Below are positions 48,301 through 60,345 of a stretch of 64,000 bases of DNA, in pieces. The first letter of the stretch is position 1. Each line of letters opens with the position of its first letter. The position numbers and the translations under genes were made by a program. The stretch comes from Marthasterias glacialis (Eukaryota; Echinodermata; Asteroidea; Forcipulatida; Asteriidae), in assembly GCA_911728455.2 (NCBI GenBank), contig OU452230.1:9176377-9240376 (forward strand). The letters are read 5' to 3'. Under the pieces are notes generated by a model. That model was given only the letters and a program-made list of their open reading frames with translations. It was not told where the DNA came from and ran no database searches.

Positions 48301-51300
48301 AGTGGTGACATTGACACACCAGAATCTACATTTTTTTGTATACGTTTATCCCAAATGAGGGGGAGGGGGGGGGGGGACCTGCACAGAAATTGGGTTATTG
48401 ACTGAACATTCACTTTAACCGAATAAAAATAAGGCACCAGTCGTACAGGTAGCACAAAATCCACGCTGGATTGGGTTTCGCGCTCTACAAAATGTCTGAG
48501 TTTGCTTCTTTTATATAAAGTCACTGTTTTCAAGTGAAATCCTATATTGCTGGGAAGATCTCCGTTCTGTGGAAGACTGATTACTGGTCGTTTGCAATCG
48601 AGTTACCGTGAATTTGAATCGAACGGCTGCTTTTAGAGCATCCGGAGGCAGCTTGTAGCAATATTGTTTTCAGTTTGACTCCCTTGAAAAACAAAATTAC
48701 TTTTGAGAAATGAGCGGTTACTTAGTCTTAATTTCTAATATAGATAGTTTCAATTTAATTTCCTCTGATACGTATTTCTGAAATATATACCCTTTTTGTT
48801 CTATGAATATCTAAACACAATTAAATTGATTGAGCTAGATACACGGGTGTTTTGCATATTGAATTGTTTATGAGGTTTTTGTATAACCATTTGTAATTTC
48901 TTTTTCAAATTTGTGAAAAATGACTCTACCAACGAAAGCAAAATTGCAGGACATTTTACTTGCACAACCGTTTTGATGAGGCGCGTGTTAGTTGTTTTGT
49001 TCTATTTGTTTAAACTGTTTGTCGCGTAATAGTTGCTAAATTTAAATCATCGCTGTTGCATCAAACAAATAGTTAAAATACAATAATAAAGTAATAATGA
49101 CAATAATAAATGCTAAACGATCATCAAAAAAAAATGGATAGACATAGGGAAAATAGGCCCTACACTTTTTTTTTTTTAAATAAAACCCCCTAAGCTGTAG
49201 CATCAAACCACAGAGTGAGCTTTAGAGATGATTTCAAAAAATCCGATTATGTGGGAACTAAACAAAACAATTAAATAAATAAATAAAACAAATAAATAAA
49301 TAAATAAATTAATAAATAAATAAATAAAAAACGTTATTTTGCACAAGAGCTTGTCTCAAACTTATTGCCTAAAGAGACATTTATTCTCGGTTCAGATAAT
49401 TGTCTTGCCATCGGTAAAATTTCACATTGAGATTTCTTAAAGTTGCAAGAAAAAAGAAAAGAAAAAAGGAGAAGGATTAATTCACCTTGTTGGTTATAAA
49501 TATTCCTTTGCTTGGGTTAAACAAATTGTTTCTTCACGAAAATGAATCTTGCAAAGCATTTTTCGAAGAAAAGGCAAACCACAGTGTAAGCCGATACCAC
49601 CAGCAATATGTGTAGGTCAACACAGCAGAGAAAAACCGGAGGAAAATCACACATCTCACACCTTTTGCGGCCTTATCACGAAATTAGCTTTTGCATTTTT
49701 TATTTAGGGATGATGTATCCGAACACGAAGTCTGTTTTCAGCCCTCGGTATAAAAATAATGTATAAAGAGAGGTATGTTTCTATGTCTACGGAATCGAGG
49801 GTAAATGTTCTTTCTTTTCTTTTTAGTTTTAATGCAATTCGCCCATCAAAAGGCCCGAAGGCAATTCGAGATGTGGGCTTCCTTTTCTGAAGGGATAGAA
49901 ACATGCCCCAATGCGCAGAAATAGGACACGGAGAGATATAACCGCACATCTCTTCACAGATCAGCTAAGAACAGGGAGGGAGGGACAAATGAATCCCCTG
50001 CGAGACAAACTGCCTCTTCCCCTATTTTTTTTTTACACTATTTACACAGACCTAAGTTTTGTTGATGTTTTGTTCTAAATTGAAACGGCGGTTGAGTTTT
50101 GGCAATTAAATAACCAGAGCAATTGAAGTCAGTGGATCTTGTGTGCTTTGGACAAGTCTTGCTATTCCGCAATGATTGCATTTAAACGAGGGAAGTCATT
50201 TACACAGCATTTTTTTTATATGAAAAACAGTGGTACAATATGCTGTATTTTTGCCATGGCAAACCCCGTCACACAAGTTGTTTCATGAAAAACTACTTGC
50301 AATTCTGCCTTCCGGTTAATGATACCACCACTTCTACTACTAACAACTCGCTCTTGTAAGCGCACTCCATCAATGACAAGACCCCAACGCGCTGAAGCTA
50401 CAGACTAGCGCATTTGGCCCAAAAACTCCCCGCGCAATCTGATCAGGTAAATTTATCTTCTGACCTCGTTTTTGCTTACATCTGTTTAAATGGGGAGTAA
50501 ACAAGATGCTAGACGATGACAAATGAAATTTAAATGTTAATAATTCAAGAACTTACATATCCATATGGAAGCACACACCATACCAGCTCGGCATATGGTG
50601 CGCGTGCGCCTTGATGCTAATGGCGACATGATCACGTAATATCTATCCACAGTCATGGCAGTAAGTGTTGTGCACGTGGCTTGAACGGAAACCTACAAAC
50701 AAAACACAAAGTCAAAACAGTTTAATTTAATTGAAATCATTACCATTAGCATCTTTACCCATTCACTTATTTACCTGTGCAATTTATTATTCACTTTTTT
50801 ATTTGTAATGTTTAGTTGTTTTAATTTGTTTATAATATACGTCTTGGTGATTTTTTTTACACGCGTTTCCACGCGCAGTGGAAATATTGAATGATGAATG
50901 ACGTTGTTTACATAAAAGGCTTACTTATGGGAAAATGTGAATTACGTTTCTGTATTGAACATAAAGGTACGTAAACCAAAATGGACAATTTATAACACAC
51001 TGAGCACGTGTTCACTATGACCTTAGAGACAATAATTGTCTAAATTAGTCCCATCCAAAGTATGTCGAGGGAAACAGAAATGTGATGATATTTTTTTAAC
51101 AAACAAATGATAACTTTTTCTTTTACATGTACGGGTACTACTTTGCCCACGGTCTTCTATAAAAGAGGAACACCAGATTCAGTAGACTTGTCTTAGCTCC
51201 CGTTGTAGTTGAGGGCGTTTTGATCAGTATGAATACGAGCCCATTGTTTTGAGAGCTATGATTTGGTTTCTTTTTCTGTGAGCGTGAATAAGAGGACTTT

Positions 51301-54300
51301 GCTTTGAGTGCTTTTTTACTGTGAATTTGAGAACGAGTACGTTTTCATGAGTACAAGTGCCAGTACAGAAAAAAACCGTACTCGAGAAAGAGTACCACAA
51401 CAGTTTCTTAGCCCTGCTTCAGTGTTTACTCTACAGGGAGGGAGACCCTCTATTTTTTTACGGGTCGCTAGCCTGCGTTAATTTATCTGCAACACAACCC
51501 AGGGAAGGCCAGTCCAGTGGCGTATCAGAGGGGTAATGGGGGCTGGGGACCTTCAGCGCTATACACCCACCCGCTCGGCTATGTCCCCTCCCCTTTGCGA
51601 TCGAAGAGAATACTGAACCAAACTATTTGTCTAAACGTTCTGCACTTTGAACATCTTTTGTTCATAACCTGTAAACTAATTAAGACTGAGCAAAAAAAAT
51701 GCATACATGGTTCAGAACATCAGCTATACCGCTGGGCCAGACGCTTCAAATTTAGCTAATTAGCTGCTTTGGAATGCTTTAAAGACTTGGCGGTACCGGC
51801 CACAAAGTAGAAGAAAAATGCCATAATCGTCTCCGATGATTATTTTAATGAGACGCAAGGGTACCGTATCTGTAAAGGCATTTATGGGCTCTGCCCTCCC
51901 GCAAGTATTTCAGAAATGGGTTGTTGAAATCGCGCCATTGCGGTGTCAATTAAAGTTTGCATGGTTTTCATACCGGTGAGCTGTACCAATGTCAACACTA
52001 CTTGTCAATATCGGATGTAGTTTTAACACCTGGATATCCAGCATAACCTCGATACTGTGACGGACGAAGGTAAATTGACTGGACAGATTTATTCGACACA
52101 GGTTAACATTTTTTAAAAGTTTGTACGCTTACAAAATCTTACCTACAACAACACTCTGGTCTGTTACACACAGTATGCTCAAGGAATAGGTTCATATACA
52201 GCTACAAATTTAATAAAAGATTGTCAATGTAGAGCAATGCTTTGTGGTTGATTCCCCGCACGTTGTAACCAAATACTTGTTTCAGTTTGTCGGTCGTTGA
52301 GCCCGGTTATGACGTGATAACGCCATTGTTCCAACCAAACAGTGACTTCGTTTTTTTAGCACGGTTAGGCTTGGTTATGCTTAGGTTCAAAACCCTTGCT
52401 CTATGTTCAAAACTAATGTAGGCCGCAAACCGTTTCGGAGGTGTTCCAAACGACGGACCCATTTGCGCACAGCTCTCTGACTATAAGAAACATTTAAGTA
52501 GATACCATATAAGAGTCTTTTGAACAGAATTTGTTCATTTTCTTGAAGACGAGCATAGTATACTGTTCGAAAAGTCGAGACCACGCCAGCTCTTTTCAGA
52601 GCCACCACTCCTCCCAAAAGAAATTCATACATGTATAAATGTCCCCTTTTATCACTATAGATTGAAAACTTCACAGCCTACTTACGGTGAGCCCTGTAAG
52701 GTAAACGATAATTGATAACAGAACCTTATTCTGTAGTGCGAAATCGACCAGAATGCACTAATGGCCGATAACCTATTACGCTCTTCAGCAACAGCTTTTT
52801 GTGTGCACCGCCAATTTGCTTGTTTACGCAGCCCCACGAAATCTTGTCCTGATAGAACACTCAACTGTACATTCAACCACAACTTCAATCACTTTCGCTG
52901 TTATTCTTCGTGTCTGACATTCCGAAACATCTTCTGCTTCTTCTTTTTTTTTTTTCTCCTCCTAATCGAGGATGCGGTAATGCAAATATGAACCACTAAC
53001 CGTATCCACTGAATAACAAACCCGGACTGGGGTCAACCCCTGTATTTTGATTGAAAGTTCTAGCCACCTGGCCAAAAGGAAAAACGCACAAAGAGATTCT
53101 TTCTCGAGGGGGGAATCGAAAAATCGCTGTCCGCCGGGGTAGGGCGTAAGAAGATGGATTGATACAGTATAGAGTGTGGCTGTTGTTTTTAGTGGAACGG
53201 GGCTAAGTAGGGGAAAAAATCGTACTGAATGTTAAAGGATCTGGATTGTGAGAAAGAGGAGGAGAGAGTGAGGAAGTTTGGAACGGAGATCACGGACATG
53301 TTGGATGATGGGCGCTAACAGAAATGTACCACATTGTGAAACATGACGCGAGCAACGTCCCAGAAGACAACCAATTGGCGCTTACATAGTAGCAGCCCAC
53401 TGCATGGTTTCTGCAGCGACGAACTGTACTGGATGTTTCGCGAATTCGTGCAGCAACGGCGTAACTCAAAAACATGATGAACGTCAAAGCTCAGCAACTA
53501 CAACGGCACACTGCTCCCCAACTTGGGCACAAAGAGAAACAATTTTCCCGCCCACGCTGATAGTCTGCAGACCTCCGCCCAGAAACTGAAGAATAATAAA
53601 TGTGACGGACGAGAAGTGTAACAATTCCCACACAGAGAACTATGAATTCTCGGCACTCTATACACTTCGCGAATTCCAATGTTCAGTTCATGTTTGTGCA
53701 TCACGTGTTGGTGTGGCGTACGGCAAAAAGTACCAATAATCGATTATCGATTTTTAAACAAGCGTGCCTGCTCGCACATATTACAGCAAAGTTTTAATGG
53801 CTGTGTGCTCGCCCCAGTTAAATTATTTAAAGGGTAGTTTAAAGAAAACACACATCTAACTCATTGTTACTTACTATCCTAAGAAAAATAAAATAATAAT
53901 AAATAAATAATAAGACGAGAGAAAAAAGGGGGGCCAACAATTTTTTTTTATTAACACTGGACCACGACACTTGGGAAAGCGGGTACGAGACAACCCAAGC
54001 TCGTGGTGGACTCCGAACACGACGACTGACGGCTTGTTCCCCCCAAAAAAAAAACAAAAAAACAAAAACAAAAACAAAAACAAGAACAAAACAAAAACAA
54101 ACAAACAAACAAACAAACAAAGAAAAAAAAAACTAAACAAAACAAACAAACAGACAAACAACCCAACAAACAAACAAACAAACTTGTATACTGGTCATAT
54201 CTCCAATAATGGCGGAAAATTACAGTTATCGTATGACCAGAGATGCTAGAAACACAAGATAGGACACTCTATGTAGAGACATGGCACACAAAAGGGGTGC

Positions 54301-55986
54301 GCCCGCTGTCGTTAGGTGGGTAAAACCAAAGACTGTTCGCGCAATAAGTAGGTTCTACTAAATGGAAAAACTCAGACCAAACGATCCCACCCACTAAACA
54401 AAGGTAAAGGCGGATCGAAAAATTTGGTATTCGGCAATAAATTGTGTCAATAATCCTAACGAAATTGACACATGGGGCAGCGCGCCACCATGCGGTTGGT
54501 AGGTATAAAGGCGTTACATCTGCTACCGTGCAAAACGACAAAAGTGTCCTATGTTGTGCATGACGTACTTTCACTACACAATAACTAACTGCCATTCGGA
54601 CAGGCTCTCCATGAAAAAAATACTGCGAAATTGAAAAGTATGATATACATTTGCATTAAAATTTTGCCAACAAGCGCATCCTGAGTCTTGAATGTAAATG
54701 AGTAAAATACAATATGACACAAACAAGGGCTTATCGGATGGAAAACAAGCAAGTATTAATTCGTTTGTTTATGAGGTACTAATCCCAGCGGATGAATGAA
54801 ATGAAATTATGGGAAAAATATTTTAGTGTAAATGACATCTGTTTGCACACGACAAGTTACAGAAATTATAAATTATGTATTCACATCCAACGGTATAATC
54901 AAAACACAGGATGGAGTGGATGATAAAGTGATCCATTTGCTATTTGTCTGCCTCTTTCAAAAAATGTTATTTTGCATCGGGGATAAAGAATACTAATTGT
55001 ATTTTACCCACACATCGATGTTTGTCCGGCACTGTATACTCAATACTTTTTCGAGTTCCATGGGGAAAAATAACGTTACAATAAAGAAATCCACAGGCAT
55101 ATTAATCGGGCTTGACCGGTAGCTAGGAACAGTTCGAACAATAGTGTGTATCTTGTTTAACTTGTCTCCCACGCCCGTGATTGGAAGGGATAATCGCATC
55201 TATGCAAATTATTTCCTCTGTTACAGAATACATACTATCTACCGAGTTGTTTTCAGCTCACTCGCTCTTTTCTGTTTTTCTTTTTCTCTCTCTCAAAAAA
55301 AAAATGTATTTGCCAAAGTGGTGATTTCCCACTTCTCTTCTGTTTCGTGATTGGATGGTCTTCTTTCAGATTGTTCTGCTGGATCAGTCTCCCACTTTCC
55401 CCTGATAAAAGGGGCGAAATAAAGTGAACAATGATGATTTCCAATTACGGGGACAATCTCCAGGGATGCAGCAGTCCCCCAGGATAGCTGAATCCATCCA
55501 GGATTCCGGGGCGAGATGCCTGGATGAATGGGGGTTGCCGCAAACCCCGCAAGCCAGGATTCGCGGTCTTTTAGGCAATAATTAGAATCACACTTAGAGA
55601 TCCAACAATTCATGACAACTGGTTCAACTTTACACGATATTAAAGTTAAACTGAGTCAGCTGTATTTGGAGGGCGCAGGTGAGGGACTATTTCAAATCTA
55701 TAATTTACGACTACATGTGACGGTGCATTACAACCATGCAGTTTGAAGATTGTCAGTGTTGTCGATGAATACAATAGTGGTCGTTGACGCCAAACGACTC
55801 CACCTCATTCCAGAAAACATGAATAAAGGACTTGCCTTCATCAATAAAATCCTAAACTTTGTCCAAAATAAGGCACTAAAATATGAAACAACATAAAAAA
55901 ATCACATTATCCAGTTTGTATAACAATTTTGCTTCCTTATCCAAAAATCGATGTTCCTGTAAACCTAGCGCATACAAAAAAAGGTA

Positions 55987-56032
<46 letters not shown>

Positions 56033-57822
56033 GTATGCAAAATTTCTTATTTTTTGTGATAATCGCAAAAAGTAAAACCATTATTGATATAAAGCGAGCT
56101 TCCACCTCATGCACGACATATCACCTAAAAGAAAGTCTAACAGACATAGAGATACTTCTGATGATTTTGTTACCTTTCAAGCTTTTTTTTTGTTACCGGA
56201 ACAACTGTTCGAGGAGAAAAGAATCCGGTATATTTTCCGCAACCTGGGTTCTTTTATCGATTAAGCTCAAAAAACTTACTCAAAATTAACGCCAGATCAT
56301 AATACCTTTTCAATGTACCCACCTAATCTTTTCAATGTAACCACCTAATCTCTGAGAGAAAAAAAAATACATCGATTTTATGTTGAATATGCTAATAGCT
56401 GTGAATATGTAGGAGCAGTCAATTCATGTCACCATGTAAACCCCTTTTATGTACGCACGATACTGAGATGTAATTTGCTGGGGAAAATTGTATTGAAAGA
56501 AGTCAAAAACATGCTCTTTGCACAAAATTTGTTTCGGTTAAAGAAATCTACAAATGGACATTCGGCTGGCTCCATTAAGTTAAGTTATTAAGTATTAGCC
56601 GTCTGTACGGGTAAGACTATCTGGGAACCAAATCAAGTTTGGGCATAGTGGGATGCGATGTAAATTGCGTCTTTGACATGAATGTGCTGATTGTCCACAC
56701 AGTACCAGTGCTGACAAAAAGAAAGTAATGAAAATAACTTAATACAAATAAAATAAAAATAAAAATAACTGAAGCCCGAAAATCCATTTCACATCAATAC
56801 ACAGTTTCTAATGCAATTTGAAATTTTACACAAATTCAAAATGTTCCATAGTGGCTTTCTTCTTCCTCTTCTTATTTTTTATTTTCTTCAAAATCCATCT
56901 TCCTCCCCAATTTGGGCCAAAACATGTTCAAATAACATGATCAGAGCATTTTGGTACAATCGTGGCACAAGTGGGCCTATATTTGAAATCTTTCGACTGA
57001 ATTTACTTGCAGTAACGTCTCAACTTCAGGAATACAGTATAACTGAATATGAATACATTAAAGTGACTCCTATTACGTTTCTTAATGAATAAAAACCATT
57101 CAGGGTCAATTTTGTCTTCTTCTCAAAAACATGCGCATGTTATTTATAGTCGTTTTTCGTGAAAAGAGTTAGTATATTTTATAAGCCAAATGTTGGAAAG
57201 GTGAACACGAAGCTCGCATACATGAAAACTCCTTAATATTTCAATTTAATGACCTCGCAAGAATTAAACCCTCCTTCCACATAATTGATTTCGAGGGTAA
57301 CCCGGGGAAGCAACACGGCACTGGCTTCCAGTGATGCTGGCTCAACAGTAGTTTTGCCATATAAATACAATGGTGGAACACAAACCACGAACATGACACA
57401 AACACATCAACCAAAGTATCCACCCAAGTTCAATTGATCTAAGAGCAGAAATACAAGGAGAGAAGTGGAAACGGTGTTGTACTTACACATTGCATGTAGG
57501 CGTTCAACTTGCAGAAGAACTGCCCAAAGGGCCAGTAAGTCATGCCGTAGCTGACCGATGTCAGCGGAACGCAGATGACCACGAAGACAATATCACTGAT
57601 GGCTACGTTCATGATATAAAAGTTGGTCACGCTGCTCCTCATGTTACGGTAACGGAGTACGATGTAGATGACCAGGGCGTTGCCTACCACGGCCAGGACA
57701 GCGATGATCCCGAGGGTGAGTGGTACCAAGACGGCACTGGGTCCCAGTGATGCCGGCTCAACAGTAATGTTGCCATAGTACATTGAATAACTGTCACTGA
57801 GAAGGCTGTCGTGGCTCGACAT
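44705..57822 (-). CDS. Class A neuropeptide GPCR, kisspeptin-receptor-like, three exons
   Basis: A seven-transmembrane receptor at the plasma membrane, likely for an amidated neuropeptide. Exons in transcript order are 57822-57487, 50692-50557 and 45399-44705, giving 388 residues. The start is the first ATG after an in-frame stop at 57880-57882. Landmarks are N48 (TM1), D77 (TM2), C104 and C185 (the likely disulfide), DRY at 128-130, CWAP at 285-288 and NPIVY at 327-331. A glycosylation site NIT (18-20) lies in the N-tail. VSVQATCTTLTAMTVDRYYV after a phase-0 junction is the strongest family link: the kisspeptin receptor reads almost the same there. TNFYIMN and the short first loop also fit. 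Galanin and allatostatin-A receptors are the next candidates. The reading frame may instead leave at a GTAAGT after residue 383 (see findings). The introns are large and full of repeats. Confidence 0.88.
46495..46770 (+). mobile_element. TTAA-type MITE, copy 5 (GPCR intron 2)
   Basis: TTAA at both ends, with termini AGCTCCAGCTCAATAATGG and CCAATGTTGAGCTGGGGCT. The middle is shorter than in the other copies. Confidence 0.88.
47656..47692 (+). repeat. G-rich tract
   Basis: Successive G runs separated by single T bases. The sequence is compatible with quadruplex formation. Confidence 0.85.
49272..49330 (+). repeat. (AAAT)n microsatellite
   Basis: Tetranucleotide AAAT/TAAA units with few interruptions. 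Confidence 0.9.
49825..50015 (+). repeat. Repeat Y copy 2 (inverted relative to copy 1)
   Basis: The plus strand reads TGCAATTCGCCCATCAAAAG, then GATAGAAACATGCCCCAATG and AAGAACAGGGAGGG. These match the complement of 6640-6825. The reading frame is broken by a frameshift and a stop. Confidence 0.6.
50557..50692 (-). CDS. GPCR exon 2 (TM3 end to TM4)
   Basis: 136 nt between acceptor TTTGTAG and donor GTAAGT. It encodes VSVQATCTTLTAMTVDRYYV, then the second loop and CASIWI. It is short and easily missed by frame scanning, but both splice sites and phases fit. Confidence 0.9.
54045..54182 (+). repeat. (AAAC)n-type simple repeat
   Basis: An A-rich run with AAAC units. It gives only spurious Lys/Asn/Thr and Phe/Val/Cys frames. 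Confidence 0.95.
54237..54562. mobile_element. Non-autonomous element with terminal inverted repeats, copy 2
   Basis: Starts near ACACAAGATAGGACACTC and ends near GTGTCCTATGTTGTGC. It is co-linear with 34555-34900 (GCAATAAGTAGG..CTACTAAATGG, CAAACGATCCCACC, ACACATGGGG). Confidence 0.85.
55989..56026 (+). repeat. Poly(T) tract
   Basis: A homopolymer T run of about 38 bases. It may be the tail of an element inserted on the minus strand. Confidence 0.9.
57311..57360 (-). pseudogene. Decayed partial duplicate of GPCR exon 1
   Basis: Fifty bases match the exon-1 segment 57727-57776 with six differences by eye. The matched segment covers codons about 16-32 (GNITVEPASLGPSA). It lies only about 130 bases inside the intron and has no intact frame, so it is a dead partial tandem copy. 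Confidence 0.7.
57487..57822 (-). CDS. GPCR exon 1 (N-terminus to start of TM3)
   Basis: 112 codons from ATG 57822. They cover an N-tail with NIT glycosylation site, TM1 (VVGNALVIYIVL), TM2 (VAISDIVFVVICVP), and FFCKLNAYMQC with the conserved cysteine. The donor is GTAAGT at 57486-57481. The frame is open a further 17 codons upstream but contains no other ATG. Confidence 0.88.
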
Positions 57823-58557
57823 AGCTTCTTTTTTTCTGTAGCTCTTTCTGTCTTGTGTTTGAGTTAAGGTCACAGATGTTCAGCTGTCAGCAGAATAGTC
57901 CCCAAGTCGGAGTTACAACGAGTAAACTGAACATTCTAATCGTCAAACAGTGGGGTTCGGAATTTTGTTGACACTTACTTAAAAGAAGAGAAGAAAACCA
58001 AGACGACGTTGCATTTCGGAGCAGAGGAATCCCAAATCCAATGAACGAGGCTCAGTGCCCAAAGAGCAAATGGCAAAGCAGCGCAAAGTCCCGGTTCCGC
58101 TATCTGCCAAGCGGGTCTGTTATGAGCGGTGCCGTCACCGTTGTGCAGAGAGTGACAAGAGTTCATGGGGCATCCACGCCGCACTAAACGGCTCTCGTAA
58201 TGCGCTCTCTAATATAACACACAATCTCCAAATCTCCCAATCAGTAGCTACACCGATACACATCTGGGATTACAACAGGTCATCTCTTGAGCTCGATAAG
58301 TGGATAAGTTCGGCAGGCGGAACGTCGCGGCAGAATCCTTAGCGGCAAGCAGCTTAAGGGGGCCTCTCTAGTCATGCGTGTTCAGATCCAGCAACGCTGA
58401 TGAACATCAATTGCATCCAGCTCTTGCTGCCGACACTTGGTGCCATTCACAGCAAGCTGCTTCAGATGGTGAGAAAAAAAAAGAAAGACAAAAAAGCACA
58501 GAGGAATTAGATAAACCTGATGGGAACAAATCTTCTGCCTGAACAAACGGAACTGCA

Positions 58558-58597
<40 letters not shown>

Positions 58598-59140
58598 GCT
58601 GACGAATGACCAAATGTTAAAGTTTGACTGTAATGTGAAGCATTTCAGCACTGCATGAAACCCGAAATGACTCGCCACACTCTCTAGGCAGGACGGTTCG
58701 CGTGGTGTTCTACACCCTTATTGGTCGTTCAGATTCGTAGGCCCCGCCTCCTTCCCGAGTCATTATTTAAACAAATGTGACAATTTCAGGAGATTTACTC
58801 AAGCTTATAGAGTGTATTTGAAAACACTCAGCGGCATGAATTGACGTGAGTAAATAGAATTAGGACTGTCAGCAAATGGTAAAATTGAGTCAAAATCTTA
58901 ATGTATCACCGCATTGTTTCTTTTAGCATCGTCATTGCACGGAGAACAAATTGATGAGGGGAAATATTTGAAGACGCAGACTCTGTGTTGATATACGAAT
59001 GCCAGCAGGTTTCTGTGGCGCGGAACGTGCATTTTGGTTATGTGGAGGGTGAAGACTATGGAGACTGTAAACCTAGGATTTTTTTGCGTGTGTGACATTG
59101 GTATTGGGTGGGGGATAAGTATTTATCGTAAAAAAACATG
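57823..59140. other. Upstream region of the GPCR gene
   Basis: Candidate 5' UTR and promoter, relatively GC-rich at 58020-58200. It includes a (TA)n run at 58560-58595. No exon or core promoter could be fixed. Confidence 0.4.
58560..58595 (+). repeat. (TA)n microsatellite
   Basis: About 18 uninterrupted AT units. Confidence 0.95.
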
Positions 59141-59410
59141 GCGTGTCGCGGCCGAGCGTTTTAGCGCATCGAACTCAAATTCTGGTGACACTCTGGTGTC
59201 TTTGATAATGATACTTGCGACTACAGTTGCTTCTCGTCACCCAGGAGCAAGTGGGCGCCTGGGAGGGCAGTGATTGTTGATGTGAATGATCAGCAATCTG
59301 TACACTCATTTTGGCTGCCGGTGCTGCATACTCCTAGGGAGTAGAGATGGTTTAAGAGAAGCTTAGGGAGTGATGAACAAGTGTAAGGCTGTTACAGTCC
59401 TATACTTGGC
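59141..59410 (+). mobile_element. tRNA-derived SINE, copy 2
   Basis: GCGGCCGAGCG..TTTAGCGCATCG is followed by GCTTCTCGTCACCCAGGAG, TGCATACTCCTAGGGAGT and GTGATGAACA, co-linear with copy 1 at 14612-14935. The B-box segment is deleted. An A-rich tail follows at 59413. Confidence 0.8.
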
Positions 59411-59545
59411 TTAAAAAATAATAAATAAATAAAAACAAAATAAATACATACTAAAATTAAAACAAAATAATCTGCCGAATTGAATTTGATATTTTGAACA
59501 GAAATAGCCCTTTTATAAACTGTGAGAGTGAGACAAAACAATCAT

Positions 59546-59673
59546 ATACTCTCTTAAAACTTTCGATTGAAATTTACTGTATTCGATTGAAGCTAGGGAC
59601 AAACTGCTAAAGATTTGTCCCTGGCCTCAATCGAAAAGAGTTTTTTTTTCCAATCTAACTATTTAAGAGAGTA
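59546..59673. repeat. Imperfect inverted repeat
   Basis: TACTCTCTTAAA / TTTAAGAGAGTA ends, with an inner TCGATTGA..GCTAGGGACAAA / TTTGTCCCTGGCCTCAATCGA pairing. Confidence 0.7.
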
Positions 59674-60234
59674 GTAATTGTTTGTATGTGTATAGTGGTT
59701 TTTTGTAAGTTCTAAAATTGAAATTATTGAGCATAAATCTCATCATGCTGTGCAATCCAGTAGGAGAGATGTAAGGAGACAGAACGATAATTGCAGACTA
59801 ATGTATTAAAACAAAACAATGGGAAGTGTTAACTGCTGAAAAATGTTATTTTCATCGGCTGTACGGAGATTTTGTATTCCCCGAAAAAATTCCCTAGCGC
59901 ACAGGGACGCGCACGTTAGCATAAGATTATCATTACTTAACATATAAATGTGTTAAACCCTGGAATAGAGAGGTTTCACTTGACGTCACCAGATACCTTT
60001 TTCCAATGCTGCGTGTGCAAACAGACGCTGGAAATCATTCAGCAGACGACGCGCCCAGCCATTGAGTTTGTACATGGCTGGACCCAACATGGCTGCAAAA
60101 TGAACTTTTCCCGGGGTCACGCAACCTCTCTATAAGGGGACTTTTAGTCCTACGTAAAACATATACTGGGCGGAGTGTATTTTTTATCCACTGAAGATCC
60201 TTTGCATAGGCCACCATTGCTGGGGGTCAGCGTA

Positions 60235-60345
60235 AACGTGCTTGTGTATACGCGCCAAACACAACTCGGCCAATGGCAGGTCTTCCTTTGACCTCAGTGA
60301 GGGCGCTGTATGAGCTGATGATGTCACGTGCAAGGGTCTATGCTT
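60235..60345 (+). repeat. Copy of the AQP-B upstream block
   Basis: CCAAT at 60270-60274 and TGATGTCA at 60319-60326 lie in the same order and spacing class as at 25940-26070. It is not adjacent to any recognised gene start. Confidence 0.6.

Larger units (their letters stand above)
45400..50556 (-). other. GPCR intron 2
   Basis: GTAAGT to TTGCAG, 5157 nt. It contains a TTAA-type MITE (46495-46770), an unexplained GC-richer frame at 46164-46490, a G-rich tract (47656-47692), an A/T-rich (AAAT)n run (49272-49330) and repeat Y copy 2 (49825-50015). Confidence 0.8.
50693..57486 (-). other. GPCR intron 1
   Basis: GTAAGT to TTTGTAG, about 6.8 kb. It contains a half copy of hairpin D (52540-52645), simple AAAC DNA (54045-54182), the second 31-bp-TIR element (54237-54562), a T tract (55989-56026) and a decayed partial copy of GPCR exon 1 (57311-57360). 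Confidence 0.75.

Noticed and set aside
55293-55613. 106-codon minus frame in a GC-rich patch
   Set aside because: Composition is interesting but no domain, splice context or second copy was found. The patch alone does not support a gene.
57823-57873. Upstream extension of the GPCR start to 57873
   Set aside because: The codon at 57873 is GTG on the minus strand, and an in-frame stop lies just upstream. The first ATG is at 57822.
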